Assembly (NCBI GenBank): GCA_002709005.1
Contig: PAPH01000044.1
Coordinates: forward strand, 62,001 to 126,000
Source: Hyphomicrobiales bacterium
Lineage (GTDB): Bacteria > Pseudomonadota > Alphaproteobacteria > Rhizobiales > Rhizobiaceae
DNA: 64,000 bases
Direction: 5' to 3'
This document shows, piece after piece, positions 35,805-44,142 of the stretch; the stretch's first letter is position 1, and each line of letters begins with the position of its first letter. The notes beneath the pieces are model-generated. The model did not search any database. It saw nothing but the letters and a program-made list of their open reading frames with translations, and was not told where the DNA came from. Both the position numbers and the translations under genes were made by a program.

Positions 35805-37172
35805 TCAGATCTCCCTCTTGGCCGACGACATCGCCATGTATTTCTCGGCCACCGGCCAGTTTGCGACCTTAGAGGCTTCCTGCATGCACTCGATCAGCGC
35901 GGCACCCTCGGTCGGCTGGCGGTGGGCCTTGATATCACCGTCGCGATAGGCGTTGATGAAGCGAAACTCGAGCGGGTCCATGTCGATCAGCCGCGCCAGC
36001 TTGTCCATCTGGACCTCCAGCGCGAAGTCGGCGATCGTCACACCGAAGCCGCGCATGGCGCTCGACGGCGTGCGGTTGGTGTAGACGCAATACGTATCGA
36101 TCCAGACGTTTGGCACCGTGTAGGGACCGGGATAGTGCGCCGCCCCCTTCTGCGCCCCATAGGGCGAGTGCCGCGAATAGGCTCCGGCATCGGTGTAGCC
36201 GGTGACCTTGCGGGCGACGAGCCGCCCGTCATTCATCACCCCGTCCCGGATGACGATCTTCTCGGCCGCGCGCGGCGAGGAGATCTGCATCTCCTCCTCG
36301 CGGCTGTAGATGAAGGAGACCGGCTTGCCGGTGAGCCGGGCGGCGAGAATGGCGATCGGCTCGACGATCACGTCCACCTTGCCGCCGAAGCCGCCACCCA
36401 CCGTGCCGCCGACCATGTGCAGCTTGTGGCCCGGCATTTCGAGGATGATCGAGGTGTTGTCGAGCGTGAAGAACATCGCCTGCGTGTTGGTGTAGCAGGT
36501 GAAGCGGTCGTTGCCCTCGGGTGCCACGATGCAGCCCGTCGTCTCGGTCGGCGCCTGCTCGATCGGCGAGGAGGAATAGGTCTGCTCGAGGATGTGGTCG
36601 GCCATGGCGAAGCCTTCCTCGATATTGCCATAACGCACCTTGCGGTGATCGCCGCTGTCATATTCGTAATAATTGCCCGGATGGTGCGGATTGACCTCCG
36701 GCGCGCCGGGCTTGAGCGCCTCTTCCATGTCGAAGACCGCCGGCAGAACCTCGTAATCGACCTTCACCTTGGCCGCGGCCTCGTGGGCGGCGCGCTCCGA
36801 CGTCGCAACGACGGCGACCACGGCCTCGCCCTTCCAGCTCACCTTCTTGTCGGCGAGCACGGTCTCGTCCTCCGGCCCCACCTGGATGAGGATGAGGATG
36901 GTGTAGAGATTGTGCGGCACATCCTTGGCGGTGATCACCCGGATCACGCCCGGGTGCCTTTCGGCCTCCGATGTGTCGATCGACTTGATCAGCGCGTGGT
37001 GATGCGGACTGCGCACCATCTTCAAGTGCAGAAGGTCCGGAAAGGTCCGGTCGGCGAAGAAGCCCGTCTTGCCGGTGACGTGGCCCGGCGCATCGTCGCG
37101 CGGCCGCGACTGGCCGATCTCGTGGAGCGTCTCGGGGCGTTCATCGGCGAAATATTCGCTGCGGATTTCCAT
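35805..37172 (-). CDS. Molybdenum hydroxylase large subunit, N-terminal half as a separate protein
   Basis: 455 aa covering the Ald_Xan_dh_C domain (about 25-135, HVTGKTGFFADRTFPDLLHL) and the first MoCo domain (GGTVGGGFGGKVDV; TPSSAMRGFGVTIADFALEV). The CO dehydrogenase loop AYRCSFR is absent; the xanthine-dehydrogenase-like MRGFG is present instead, so this is not CODH. A GAGGAG site lies upstream of the ATG. It follows the 2Fe-2S gene by 11 bp and must pair with the C-terminal half encoded next. Confidence 0.87.
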   Translation of the reverse strand: MEIRSEYFADERPETLHEIGQSRPRDDAPGHVTGKTGFFADRTFPDLLHLKMVRSPHHHALIKSIDTSEAERHPGVIRVITAKDVPHNLYTILILIQVGPEDETVLADKKVSWKGEAVVAVVATSERAAHEAAAKVKVDYEVLPAVFDMEEALKPGAPEVNPHHPGNYYEYDSGDHRKVRYGNIEEGFAMADHILEQTYSSSPIEQAPTETTGCIVAPEGNDRFTCYTNTQAMFFTLDNTSIILEMPGHKLHMVGGTVGGGFGGKVDVIVEPIAILAARLTGKPVSFIYSREEEMQISSPRAAEKIVIRDGVMNDGRLVARKVTGYTDAGAYSRHSPYGAQKGAAHYPGPYTVPNVWIDTYCVYTNRTPSSAMRGFGVTIADFALEVQMDKLARLIDMDPLEFRFINAYRDGDIKAHRQPTEGAALIECMQEASKVANWPVAEKYMAMSSAKREI

Positions 37173-37183
37173 GGCAATACTCC

Positions 37184-37666
37184 TCAGACGGCCTGTTGCG
37201 AATTGGACCGCGAGACGGAAAGCACCGCCTGAATGATCGGCTCGTAGCCGGTGCAGCGGCAGACATTGCCGGAAATGGCCTCGACCACGTCCTCGCGGCT
37301 CGGTGCCGGCTTGGCGTCGAGCAACACCTTGATCGCCATCACCATGCCCGGCGCGCAGAAGCCGCACTGGGTGGCGAAACCGTCGACGATCGCCTGCTGG
37401 ATCGGATGGAGTTCGCTGCCGTTGGCGAGCCCGCCGGCGGTTTCGATCGTCGCGCCTTCGCAGGTTTCGGCAAGCGTCAGGCAACTCAGCCGCAGCTCCC
37501 CGTCGATGATGACCGAGCAGGCGCCGCAAGTGCCCTGCTGGCAGCCGCCCTTGGGTGAAGTGTCACCCATGCGGTCGCGCAGCACATTGAGCAGCGTCGC
37601 GCCGCTTTCGATGAATTCGGCCTTCTCCTGGCCGTTGAGCGTGAATTGTACCGGAATCCTGGCCAT
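37184..37666 (-). CDS. Molybdenum hydroxylase 2Fe-2S subunit (CoxS-like)
   Basis: 160 aa with the ferredoxin motif CQQGTCGACSVIIDG and the second cluster motifs QCGFCAPGMVM and CRCTGYEPI. It passes electrons from the molybdenum site to the FAD subunit. GGGAG lies just before the ATG at 37666. It is encoded between the FAD subunit gene (80 bp upstream) and the split large subunit. No leader peptide, so cytoplasmic. Confidence 0.92.
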   Translation of the reverse strand: MARIPVQFTLNGQEKAEFIESGATLLNVLRDRMGDTSPKGGCQQGTCGACSVIIDGELRLSCLTLAETCEGATIETAGGLANGSELHPIQQAIVDGFATQCGFCAPGMVMAIKVLLDAKPAPSREDVVEAISGNVCRCTGYEPIIQAVLSVSRSNSQQAV

Positions 37667-37746
37667 GTTTTTCTCCCTGACCCTCCGTGGGGCCGCACCG
37701 TTCCCGCGGGGGACGTGCCCGCGCGGACCTCCTCCTGGCAGTCTCC

Positions 37747-38550
37747 TCAGTCGAGCATCAGCCTCCGGAAATGGACCGGAAGAACCTCCGCCCGGTACCA
37801 GCTGCTGGCGATCGGATCGGTGATCGGCGCCGTTCCCTCGCCGATGACGTCGACGGCACCCGCGATGCCGCTTTCGCTCAGCTCGGAGCCGACAAGCGCC
37901 TTCTCCGCGGCCTCGGCCCGGATCGGACGGTCGGACATGCAACCAAGCGCGATCCTCGCTTCGGAGATCGTGCCTTTGGCGTCCGTGCCGATCGCCGCGG
38001 CGATGGTGAGAACCGCCACGCCCTTCGGCTTGACCCGCGAGATCTTGAGGAACCTGAACCGGCCCGAGGGCGGAATGTCGAAACTGACGGCGACCACGAT
38101 CCCGCGCTCGTCCGTCACCGTCTCGCGAGCGGCGAGAAACGCGTCGATATCCATCTCGCCATCGGTGAAATGGACGGTCGCCCCGAGCGCCAGCAGCGCG
38201 ACGGTGAAATCGCCGAAAGGCGAGCGGGCGAACAGATTGCCGCCCACCGTCGCCACATTGCGGACTGCGGGTCCGCCGATCAACTTCGCGGCAGGTGCGA
38301 GTTCGGAGAGCGCCTCGCAACCGACGACCTGCGCCATCGTCACCGAAGCCCCGAGCCGGGCGCGCCCACCATCCGTGGCGATCGACGTCAAAGCCTTGTC
38401 GGTGGATCGGACATAGCCGGTGATCCGGACGTCGCCCTCATTGACCGCGCGTACCACCAGGGAACCTCCTCCCAAATAGGACTTGCCGCCGCCCCTGAGC
38501 GCCGCCGAGGCTTCGGCGGAAGAGGAAAAAGTCTGGAGTTCTAACGCCAT
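37747..38550 (-). CDS. Molybdenum hydroxylase FAD subunit (CoxM-like)
   Basis: 267 aa with the FAD_binding_5 motifs LGGGSLVVRAVNEG and NVATVGGNLFARSPFGDF and a C-terminal CO_deh_flav_C domain (RIALGCMSDRPIRAEAAEKA). There is no extra iron-sulphur insertion, unlike the FAD subunit at 10.4-11.5 kb, so the two molybdenum enzymes in this window are of different subtypes. It sits 24 bp after the SRPBCC gene. Confidence 0.9.
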   Translation of the reverse strand: MALELQTFSSSAEASAALRGGGKSYLGGGSLVVRAVNEGDVRITGYVRSTDKALTSIATDGGRARLGASVTMAQVVGCEALSELAPAAKLIGGPAVRNVATVGGNLFARSPFGDFTVALLALGATVHFTDGEMDIDAFLAARETVTDERGIVVAVSFDIPPSGRFRFLKISRVKPKGVAVLTIAAAIGTDAKGTISEARIALGCMSDRPIRAEAAEKALVGSELSESGIAGAVDVIGEGTAPITDPIASSWYRAEVLPVHFRRLMLD

Positions 38551-38574
38551 GGCGATGCTCCTCGCTGGTGCTGA

Positions 38575-39018
38575 TCAGCTATTGCCGGTGAAATGTTTCT
38601 GCAGCGCGTCGAAACCGCCCTGAAACACGTTGGCGCCCATCCCGGCAGCGATCTTGTCGCCCTCGCCCTCAGGCGCATCGAAGCTCGATGTCCACTCCGC
38701 GAAGGTGCGGTTGCCGTCGGTGACACGACGCAGCTTCAGGGTAGCGGTGTGATTGGAGATCGGGGCGGGATGTTCGATGATCGAGTAGCTGACCAGGAAA
38801 TCCTCGTCGGAGAATTCCGTCAGCTTCTCGCGAATCTTCGGGCCGCTGGCCAGCGTGAAGTTGCGCACCGCGCCGATCTCGTCGGCCGACTTGCCGTCCT
38901 CGATGTGGCTTTCCACCATCCGCGGATGCCAGGAGGGCAAACCGTTGAAATCGCGGATCCGGGCCCAGACCTTCTCGACCGGGGCGTCGATGATGCTGGA
39001 GATGATGATTGAAGGCAT
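38575..39018 (-). CDS. SRPBCC/polyketide-cyclase-like protein (CoxG-like position)
   Basis: This 147-aa single START-like domain starts MPSIIISSIIDAPVEKVWAR, the usual SRPBCC opening, with FNGLPSWHPRM and a C-terminal helix FQGGFDALQKHF. In CO dehydrogenase and related clusters a protein of this fold (CoxG) recruits the enzyme to the membrane or binds a hydrophobic ligand. It is the first structural gene of the operon, 113 bp from the AraC gene on the same strand. Role here inferred by position. Confidence 0.8.
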   Translation of the reverse strand: MPSIIISSIIDAPVEKVWARIRDFNGLPSWHPRMVESHIEDGKSADEIGAVRNFTLASGPKIREKLTEFSDEDFLVSYSIIEHPAPISNHTATLKLRRVTDGNRTFAEWTSSFDAPEGEGDKIAAGMGANVFQGGFDALQKHFTGNS

Positions 39019-39131
39019 GATTTGGGTCCTCGTGTGTTCAACAGGACCCGGACCGTAGCCCGCCCGGAGGGGCGAGGCTTATCAATGCGTCTTGGCGGCT
39101 TATCCCTCAGTCGGAAAAAGCGACCGACTTC

Positions 39132-39959
39132 TCAGTGAACTCCTCGCGCAGCCTCGCGATACTGCATCGGCGGCACGCCGACATGATCGCGGAAGAAGCG
39201 GGTAAAATTGCCCTGCGTGGTGAAGCCGAGATTGCAGGCGACCGAGATCAGCGGATCCTGCGAGGACTGCAGCTGCCGCCGGGCCTCCTCCATCCGCAGC
39301 GTGTTCCAGTAGACGTTGGGCGTCAGCCGCGTCTGCTCCTTGAAAAGCGCGAAGAAATGCGCCCGCGACATGCCCACCTCGCGGGCAACGTCGTCGAAGC
39401 AGATCCGTTCGCAGATATTGGCCTTCATCAGGGCGATCGCCTTGCGCACCCGGAAATCGCTGTGCCCGGCGCGCGCCGACAGCCGTTTGCGCCGCTGGGC
39501 CTGCGCGCAGGCCGCATCGAGCAGGCTCTCGATCAGCCGCTCGACCTCGTAGCCGGTGAAATCGTCCGGTCCCTCGTCGCATGCCAGACAATGATAGAGC
39601 CGCGACACCGCGGCCTCGAGCCACGGCGCGAGGATGAAGGCCGGTTCGGTGAAGATCGGCGCGGACGGATCCGTCCCGCGGCTGCGGGCCACCCAGTCAG
39701 GATCGATATAAAGGGCGAGAAACAGACCCGCGCCGCCATCTTCCGACAGCGTGTGGCTGTGCGGCTCGAACGAATTGATGGCGACCGCGGTACCCGGGCC
39801 CGGGAACACCGTGTGCTCGCCCACCTCCATCCGCCCGGCCGTGCCCTTGAGCCAGATGATGATATGGGCATCCGGATGGGCATGGGTCACCAGGTCGCTG
39901 GCGACATTCAATACGGACACATGCCCGAACCCGCCCCGAAAGAGCTTGATCGACGTCAT
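39132..39959 (-). CDS. AraC-family regulator upstream of the molybdenum hydroxylase operon
   Basis: This 275-aa protein has an N-terminal cupin ligand domain (1-150, HAHPDAHIIIWLKG) and two C-terminal helix-turn-helix motifs (FDDVAREVGMSRAHFFALFK and SVACNLGFTTQGNFTRFF). It lies 113 bp upstream of the SRPBCC gene on the same strand and is divergent from the DUF421 gene, so it probably activates the operon in response to the enzyme's substrate. Intact, normal length. Confidence 0.87.
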   Translation of the reverse strand: MTSIKLFRGGFGHVSVLNVASDLVTHAHPDAHIIIWLKGTAGRMEVGEHTVFPGPGTAVAINSFEPHSHTLSEDGGAGLFLALYIDPDWVARSRGTDPSAPIFTEPAFILAPWLEAAVSRLYHCLACDEGPDDFTGYEVERLIESLLDAACAQAQRRKRLSARAGHSDFRVRKAIALMKANICERICFDDVAREVGMSRAHFFALFKEQTRLTPNVYWNTLRMEEARRQLQSSQDPLISVACNLGFTTQGNFTRFFRDHVGVPPMQYREAARGVH

Positions 39960-40115
39960 CCTTGGTCCTCCCGAGGCACTCCTCCAGCGCCTCGCCGCAA
40001 ATCTTGGTCCGACCAGACGGAGGCGTCAAGCCTTCTCTGACGCTGGGCGCGCAACGCTTTGCCCGCCAGCCGGTTATAGACAGGAGGACTGCTCTCCCGA
40101 AACCAGAGGTTCCAC

Positions 40116-40625
40116 ATGTTCGGTCTACCCGACTATCTCGACCATATCGTCCGCGCCACCATTCTCGGCGCGCTCTGTCTGGCTTTCATCATCGCCGCGG
40201 TCCGTTTTGTCGGACTGCGCTCCTTCTCCAAGATGACCGCTTTCGACTTCGTCATCACACTGGCCACCGGCTCGCTGCTCGCGACCGCGACGGTAGCGAC
40301 AAGCTGGACCGCCTTCGTCCAGGCCGTAGCCGGCATCGGCGCGCTGATGGCGGTCCAGGTGGCGCTGGCGCTGCGCCGGCGCGCCTCGGACTCGGCGGGC
40401 CGCTGGATGGAGAACGAGCCGTTGATGCTGATGCGCGACGGCGTCTTCCTCGAACCCGCCATGGCCGAAAGCCGCGTGACCCGCGACGACGTGATGGCCA
40501 AGCTCCGCGGCGCCAACGTCTTGGAGCTTGCCGAGGTCCGGGCCGTGGTTCTGGAAACCACGGGCGACATCACCGTGCTGCACGGCGACCGGCTGGAGGA
40601 TGCGCTGGTGGAAGGGGTGAGGTAA
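40116..40625 (+). CDS. DUF421 (YetF-like) membrane protein
   Basis: This 169-aa protein has three hydrophobic helices in the first 90 residues (ILGALCLAFIIAAVRFVGLR, FDFVITLATGSLLATATV, AVAGIGALMAVQVALAL) and a small cytoplasmic alpha/beta DUF421 domain at the C-terminus (GVFLEPAMAESRVTRDDVMA, ITVLHGD). The RSFSKMTAFDF motif is the family hallmark. Function is unknown in the family; links to stress and sporulation-related membrane changes are known from Bacillus relatives. It stands alone, divergent from the AraC gene. Confidence 0.85.
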   Translation: MFGLPDYLDHIVRATILGALCLAFIIAAVRFVGLRSFSKMTAFDFVITLATGSLLATATVATSWTAFVQAVAGIGALMAVQVALALRRRASDSAGRWMENEPLMLMRDGVFLEPAMAESRVTRDDVMAKLRGANVLELAEVRAVVLETTGDITVLHGDRLEDALVEGVR

Positions 40626-41077
40626 CGTTCCGCAAAACCGCAGCCGACACGTCGCCTTCAAACTGCGCTGCCAGGCGGTATCGCCAGGTTCACCGTCGTC
40701 GGCATCTTCTTGCTGCCGGGGAGCGCCGCCGAAATCGGTCCATGCGTGGCTGGAATTTTGCAACCATTGATTCTCGCCGGCGCAGATTGAAGTTGAATGC
40801 AAATCAAAGACGAAACGACGATCTGCAAGGCCTGTGGCAAGGCCGAATACCAGGGCAAATCCCCGCTGGCTGGTTCACAAACGGGCTCCGCGCGAGATGC
40901 GGGCCTGTTTTCATCTTGAGTGAGGGGATTTTCGGGAGCGGAGGCCCGTTTTGGACAGTCGCACTACATTGAAATGCAGTGCTTCTCGGTCTCTCGCTTC
41001 GTTCCGAGAGCTTCGCTGAGCTAATCGGGCGCCAGATATGCGCGGCAGATGACAATATCAAAAAAGAGAGCGCCACC
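40626..41077. other. Non-coding or relic stretch with no confident gene
   Basis: 452 bp between the DUF421 stop and the kinase stop. It holds a 40-codon ORF (listed separately), an imperfect inverted repeat gcactacatt-ga-aatgcagtgc at 40961-40982, and a 6-bp stem ctctcg/cgagag near 40992-41011. Codon pattern and base composition look unlike the flanking genes. No mobile-element gene was recognised. Confidence 0.4.
40797..40919 (+). CDS. Possible 40-aa protein with a CxxC motif
   Basis: The ORF reads MQIKDETTICKACGKAEYQG and continues for another 20 residues. A single CKACGK knuckle recalls half of a zinc ribbon. There is no clear ribosome-binding site and no operon partner, so it may be a relic or chance ORF. 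It is reported only because it lies in an otherwise empty gap. Confidence 0.2.
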   Translation: MQIKDETTICKACGKAEYQGKSPLAGSQTGSARDAGLFSS

Positions 41078-42097
41078 TCAGATTCCGCGTCCGCATAGTC
41101 TCGCCAGGAGATCACCATCGCCAAAGCCGCCGGATTTGGTGATGAGGGTGACGCCATCGAATCGGCCCCCGATGATCGTGGAAAGGGGCAGTCCCGGCGC
41201 GATCTCGCCCTGGCAGGCAAGCGACTGAGCTTCAATCGCCTCGAGGGTGGCGGTCAATGTATTGCCGCCGACGACAATCAGCGCCTTGTCTCCCGGAGGA
41301 TCCATCGCGCCGATCTCTTGCCGGACACGCTTCAGGGTCTCCGCGGAATCTGAGGATACCGGCACGGGATCGATGACCGTTACTCCATGTCTCGCGTCGC
41401 CTCTGCCCAGTTGCTCCGCCTGATGGCGGGTCACCGGATGGCTGGTCCCGAGGACGACCGCGCCGACCGTAGGCGCGACGAGTGGCGGATGTGGAAAGCA
41501 AAGCGCCTCGGCGAGGCCGCGGCTGCCGGCCCAAAGTACGCCGCGTCTTGGCGCCTGCGCCACCAGCCCGCGCAGGTCGCCCGGCTCGCTCGCGTTTCCG
41601 ATCATGATGCCCGAGGCCACACCGGCCTCCCCGAGCATCGCCACCTCAGCACCGGCCGCGGCGAAGGCGTCGCGCATGTCATGGATTGCCGCCGGCGACC
41701 AAGTGCCGTCCCGCTCGGGATCGGCGACCTCGTGCCGCCCGTCCACCGTGCGCCGTCCCATCTCCGGGAAGGCCGGAGCGAAGACGCAGGCCGGAAGGTC
41801 GAGACAGCACATCAGTTCGAGCGTCTCCTCCACCGGCCAGCCGCGGAGCACGCTGTCGACCTTCTTGAACCAGAGTGTCTTCTCGCCCGTGCCGGGTCGC
41901 AGGATGTTGAAAGCTGCACGAACCGCGGCCCGCGCCGGCTCGAGCGCGAGTTCGCGGCTCTCGCTGCTGATGGTCTGTTTGCCCGCATCGAGCGGACCGC
42001 CGAGCGCGAGATGGACCGGATGCGAGGACGTCGCGAAGGGCGCGGCAGCATCAAGTGCGCCGGTCAGGTCGTCGGCAAGAATGCGGACGGCGCTCAT
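41078..42097 (-). CDS. Four-carbon acid-sugar kinase (DUF1537, DtnK/OtnK family), short form
   Basis: 339 aa. The N-terminal domain begins RILADDLTGALDAAAPFA and has WFKKVDSVLRGWP. The C-terminal nucleotide-binding domain has VVGGNTLTATLEAI and the final LITKSGGFGDGDLL. These kinases phosphorylate threonate or erythronate, and the PdxA2-type enzyme encoded divergently then oxidises and decarboxylates the product to dihydroxyacetone phosphate. Most family members are about 420 residues, so this one lacks roughly 80 internal residues although both terminal motifs are present. It overlaps the DeoR gene by ATGA. Confidence 0.85.
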   Translation of the reverse strand: MSAVRILADDLTGALDAAAPFATSSHPVHLALGGPLDAGKQTISSESRELALEPARAAVRAAFNILRPGTGEKTLWFKKVDSVLRGWPVEETLELMCCLDLPACVFAPAFPEMGRRTVDGRHEVADPERDGTWSPAAIHDMRDAFAAAGAEVAMLGEAGVASGIMIGNASEPGDLRGLVAQAPRRGVLWAGSRGLAEALCFPHPPLVAPTVGAVVLGTSHPVTRHQAEQLGRGDARHGVTVIDPVPVSSDSAETLKRVRQEIGAMDPPGDKALIVVGGNTLTATLEAIEAQSLACQGEIAPGLPLSTIIGGRFDGVTLITKSGGFGDGDLLARLCGRGI

Positions 42098-42876
42098 TCG
42101 CCGCCCTCCCCGGCCAGTTCCAGTCGGGGATTGCGTTCGGCGAGTTCGCTGGCCAGCGCAGGATCGATCCCCGCATCGACGACGATCGCGTCGAGTTCCT
42201 GCAGGCCCGCGAAGAGGCAGAGGGAGCGTTTGGGGAACTTCGTCCGGTCGGCGACGAGGATTTTCCGGTCGGCGGCGGCGAGAAACGCCCGCTTGAGGGC
42301 CGCAAGATCGGTGGAGGTGTCCGACAATCCCTCCGCCGATCCGGCATGGGTGCCGATGAAGAGAAGATCGGCGTGGATGCGGCCGATATCCGCCACCGTC
42401 TCGGCCCCGAGCAGGGTCGCGGAGCCCGGCCGCATGCGCCCGTGGAAGACGTGCACGGCGATGCGGTCGGAGGTCGACAACAGGCTCGCGATCGCCACGT
42501 CGTTGGTGAAGGCGGTGAAGCCGATGGCGCGGGCGAGCGCGGCGCGGGCCACCTCGCGCGTCGTGGTGCCGCTGTCGAACAGCACTGTCTGTCCGGCCTC
42601 GATCCGCATTGCGGCGTGCCGGCCGATCGCGGCCTTCGCCTCCGCCTCGATCTCCGAGGCGATCTCGCTGCCCGGCTCGAAATGAAGCGCCTCCGTAGGG
42701 TTCAACGCCGCGCCGCCATGGGTCCGGATGACCGGCCCGATGCGCGCGAGATGGTCGACGTCGCGCCGCACCGTCGAGACCGAGGTGTCGAGCTTTTCGG
42801 CGATGTCGCCAAGCGACACGAACCCTTCGGCCCGCAGGATTTCGAGAACGCGCGCCAGGCGCTTGGCTCTCAGCAC
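42094..42876 (-). CDS. DeoR-family repressor of the acid-sugar pathway
   Basis: This 260-aa protein has an N-terminal helix-turn-helix (LEILRAEGFVSLGDIAEKLD, then TSVSTVRRDVDHL) and a C-terminal DeoRC sugar-phosphate sensor domain with DSGTTTREVARA. It is co-transcribed with the kinase and divergent from the pdxA2-like gene across 176 bp, so it probably controls both arms, with a phosphorylated acid sugar as inducer (inference). Confidence 0.87.
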   Translation of the reverse strand: MLRAKRLARVLEILRAEGFVSLGDIAEKLDTSVSTVRRDVDHLARIGPVIRTHGGAALNPTEALHFEPGSEIASEIEAEAKAAIGRHAAMRIEAGQTVLFDSGTTTREVARAALARAIGFTAFTNDVAIASLLSTSDRIAVHVFHGRMRPGSATLLGAETVADIGRIHADLLFIGTHAGSAEGLSDTSTDLAALKRAFLAAADRKILVADRTKFPKRSLCLFAGLQELDAIVVDAGIDPALASELAERNPRLELAGEGGE

Positions 42877-43052
42877 AGCATTCCTCCTGATCGAAATCTT
42901 CCAGAAATTATCAGTTCATCTGTCACTCATAGCAGGCTATTGCATTCATTTTGATATTTAGTTTCCATTTTTCCCCAAAATATGCCATGGCAAGTCATAT
43001 CCCTCGCAACGCTCGCGAGGGCCGACCAATATGTAAAGTGGGAGAATGCGTC
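42877..43052. promoter_or_regulatory. Divergent promoter region deoR / pdxA2-like gene
   Basis: AT-rich core at about 42900-42995, and an inverted repeat ccctcgc/gcgaggg at 43001-43021 close to the plus-strand start. GGGAG at 43040-43044 is the ribosome site of the pdxA2-like gene. The inverted repeat is a possible DeoR site. Confidence 0.4.
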
Positions 43053-44060
43053 ATGAAGCCCGTCATCGGAATCACCATGGGAGATGTCTGTGGCGTCGGG
43101 CCGGAGATCGTGGCGCGGGCGGTCACCGATCCCGAGGTGCTCGCCATGGCCGAGGTCTGCGTCATCGGCGATACGGCAGCACTCGAGCGAGCGCGCGACA
43201 TCGTCGGCGCGAGCTTCGACATCGTCACTTTCAAGCCCGGCGCCCCTTTGCCGGCGGCCCCCTCCGGCTCGGTCCTCTGTGCCGATCCAGGTCTCGACGT
43301 CGGCGACCTTCCCTATGGCAAAGTCGATGCGCGCGCCGGCGATGCCGCCTACCGGTTCCTGAAAGCCGCCGTCGAGATGGCCCAGGCCGGCCAGATCCAC
43401 GCCATCGCCACCGCACCTCTCAACAAGGAGGCCTTGCATGCCGGCGGCCACCATTATCCGGGCCACACGGAAATCCTCGCGGATCTGACCGAAACCGAAA
43501 CCTATTCGATGATACTCGCGACGCCGAAGATGAAGGTCATCCACCTCACAACCCATGTCGGGCTCATCGAGGCGATCCGCCGGATCGATCCGGAACGCAC
43601 CTATCAGGTGGTCAAGCTCGCCCACGACACGCTGGTCAGAGCCGGCATCAGGCATCCGCGCATCGCTGTCTGCGGCATTAATCCGCATGCCGGCGAGAAC
43701 GGCCTGTTCGGCGAGGGCGAGGAGGAGGACAAGCTCATCCCCGGCATCGAGCGGGCGCAACGCGACGGCATCGAGGCGAGCGGCCCCTACCCGGCCGACA
43801 CGCTGTTCTACCGGGCCTCGCGCGGCGATTTCGACGTGGTGGTCGCCTGCTATCACGACCAGGGCCATGCTCCCGTCAAGGTCATGTCCTTCGACGAAGG
43901 CGTCAACATCACCGTGGGCCTGAGGGGTGGCATCATCCGCACCTCCGTCGACCACGGCACCGCCTTCGACATCGCCGGCAAGGGCATCGCCCGGTCGGAG
44001 AGCCTGGTCGCGGCCATCCGCTACGCGGTCGAACTCGCCCCTGAACGCCTGACCGGCTGA
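43053..44060 (+). CDS. PdxA2-like 4-phospho-threonate/erythronate dehydrogenase
   Basis: This 335-aa PdxA-family NAD-dependent, metal-dependent oxidative decarboxylase has metal-type histidines H168 (THVG), H212 (NPHAGE) and H268 (CYHDQGHAPVK), plus the substrate loop HHYPGHTEIL. True PdxA makes vitamin B6, but pairing with a DUF1537 kinase and a DeoR regulator marks the PdxA2 catabolic type, which turns 4-phospho-D-threonate or -erythronate into dihydroxyacetone phosphate and CO2. The ATG at 43053 follows a GGGAG site; the frame is open to 42951 without a better start. Confidence 0.86.
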   Translation: MKPVIGITMGDVCGVGPEIVARAVTDPEVLAMAEVCVIGDTAALERARDIVGASFDIVTFKPGAPLPAAPSGSVLCADPGLDVGDLPYGKVDARAGDAAYRFLKAAVEMAQAGQIHAIATAPLNKEALHAGGHHYPGHTEILADLTETETYSMILATPKMKVIHLTTHVGLIEAIRRIDPERTYQVVKLAHDTLVRAGIRHPRIAVCGINPHAGENGLFGEGEEEDKLIPGIERAQRDGIEASGPYPADTLFYRASRGDFDVVVACYHDQGHAPVKVMSFDEGVNITVGLRGGIIRTSVDHGTAFDIAGKGIARSESLVAAIRYAVELAPERLTG

Positions 44061-44088
44061 ACGCCGGCCGACCACCACCTCAAGGAAA

Positions 44089-44112
44089 CGCCTCCGATGA
44101 AGACCGGAGGCG
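44089..44112. terminator. Hairpin between convergent genes
   Basis: An 8-bp stem cgcctccg/cggaggcg with an 8-base loop, between the pdxA2-like stop and the SDR stop. No T-run on either side, so a weak terminator at most. Confidence 0.4.
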
Positions 44113-44142
44113 CAGCATGGGCAGGAGTGCCGTTTGAGCCAG

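Noticed and set aside
32752-39018. Carbon monoxide dehydrogenase (coxMSLDEG)
   Set aside because: The large subunit lacks the AYRCSFR copper loop and carries the xanthine-dehydrogenase-like MRGFG.
43053-44060. Vitamin B6 biosynthesis pdxA
   Set aside because: Pairing with a DUF1537 kinase and DeoR regulator points to the catabolic PdxA2 type.
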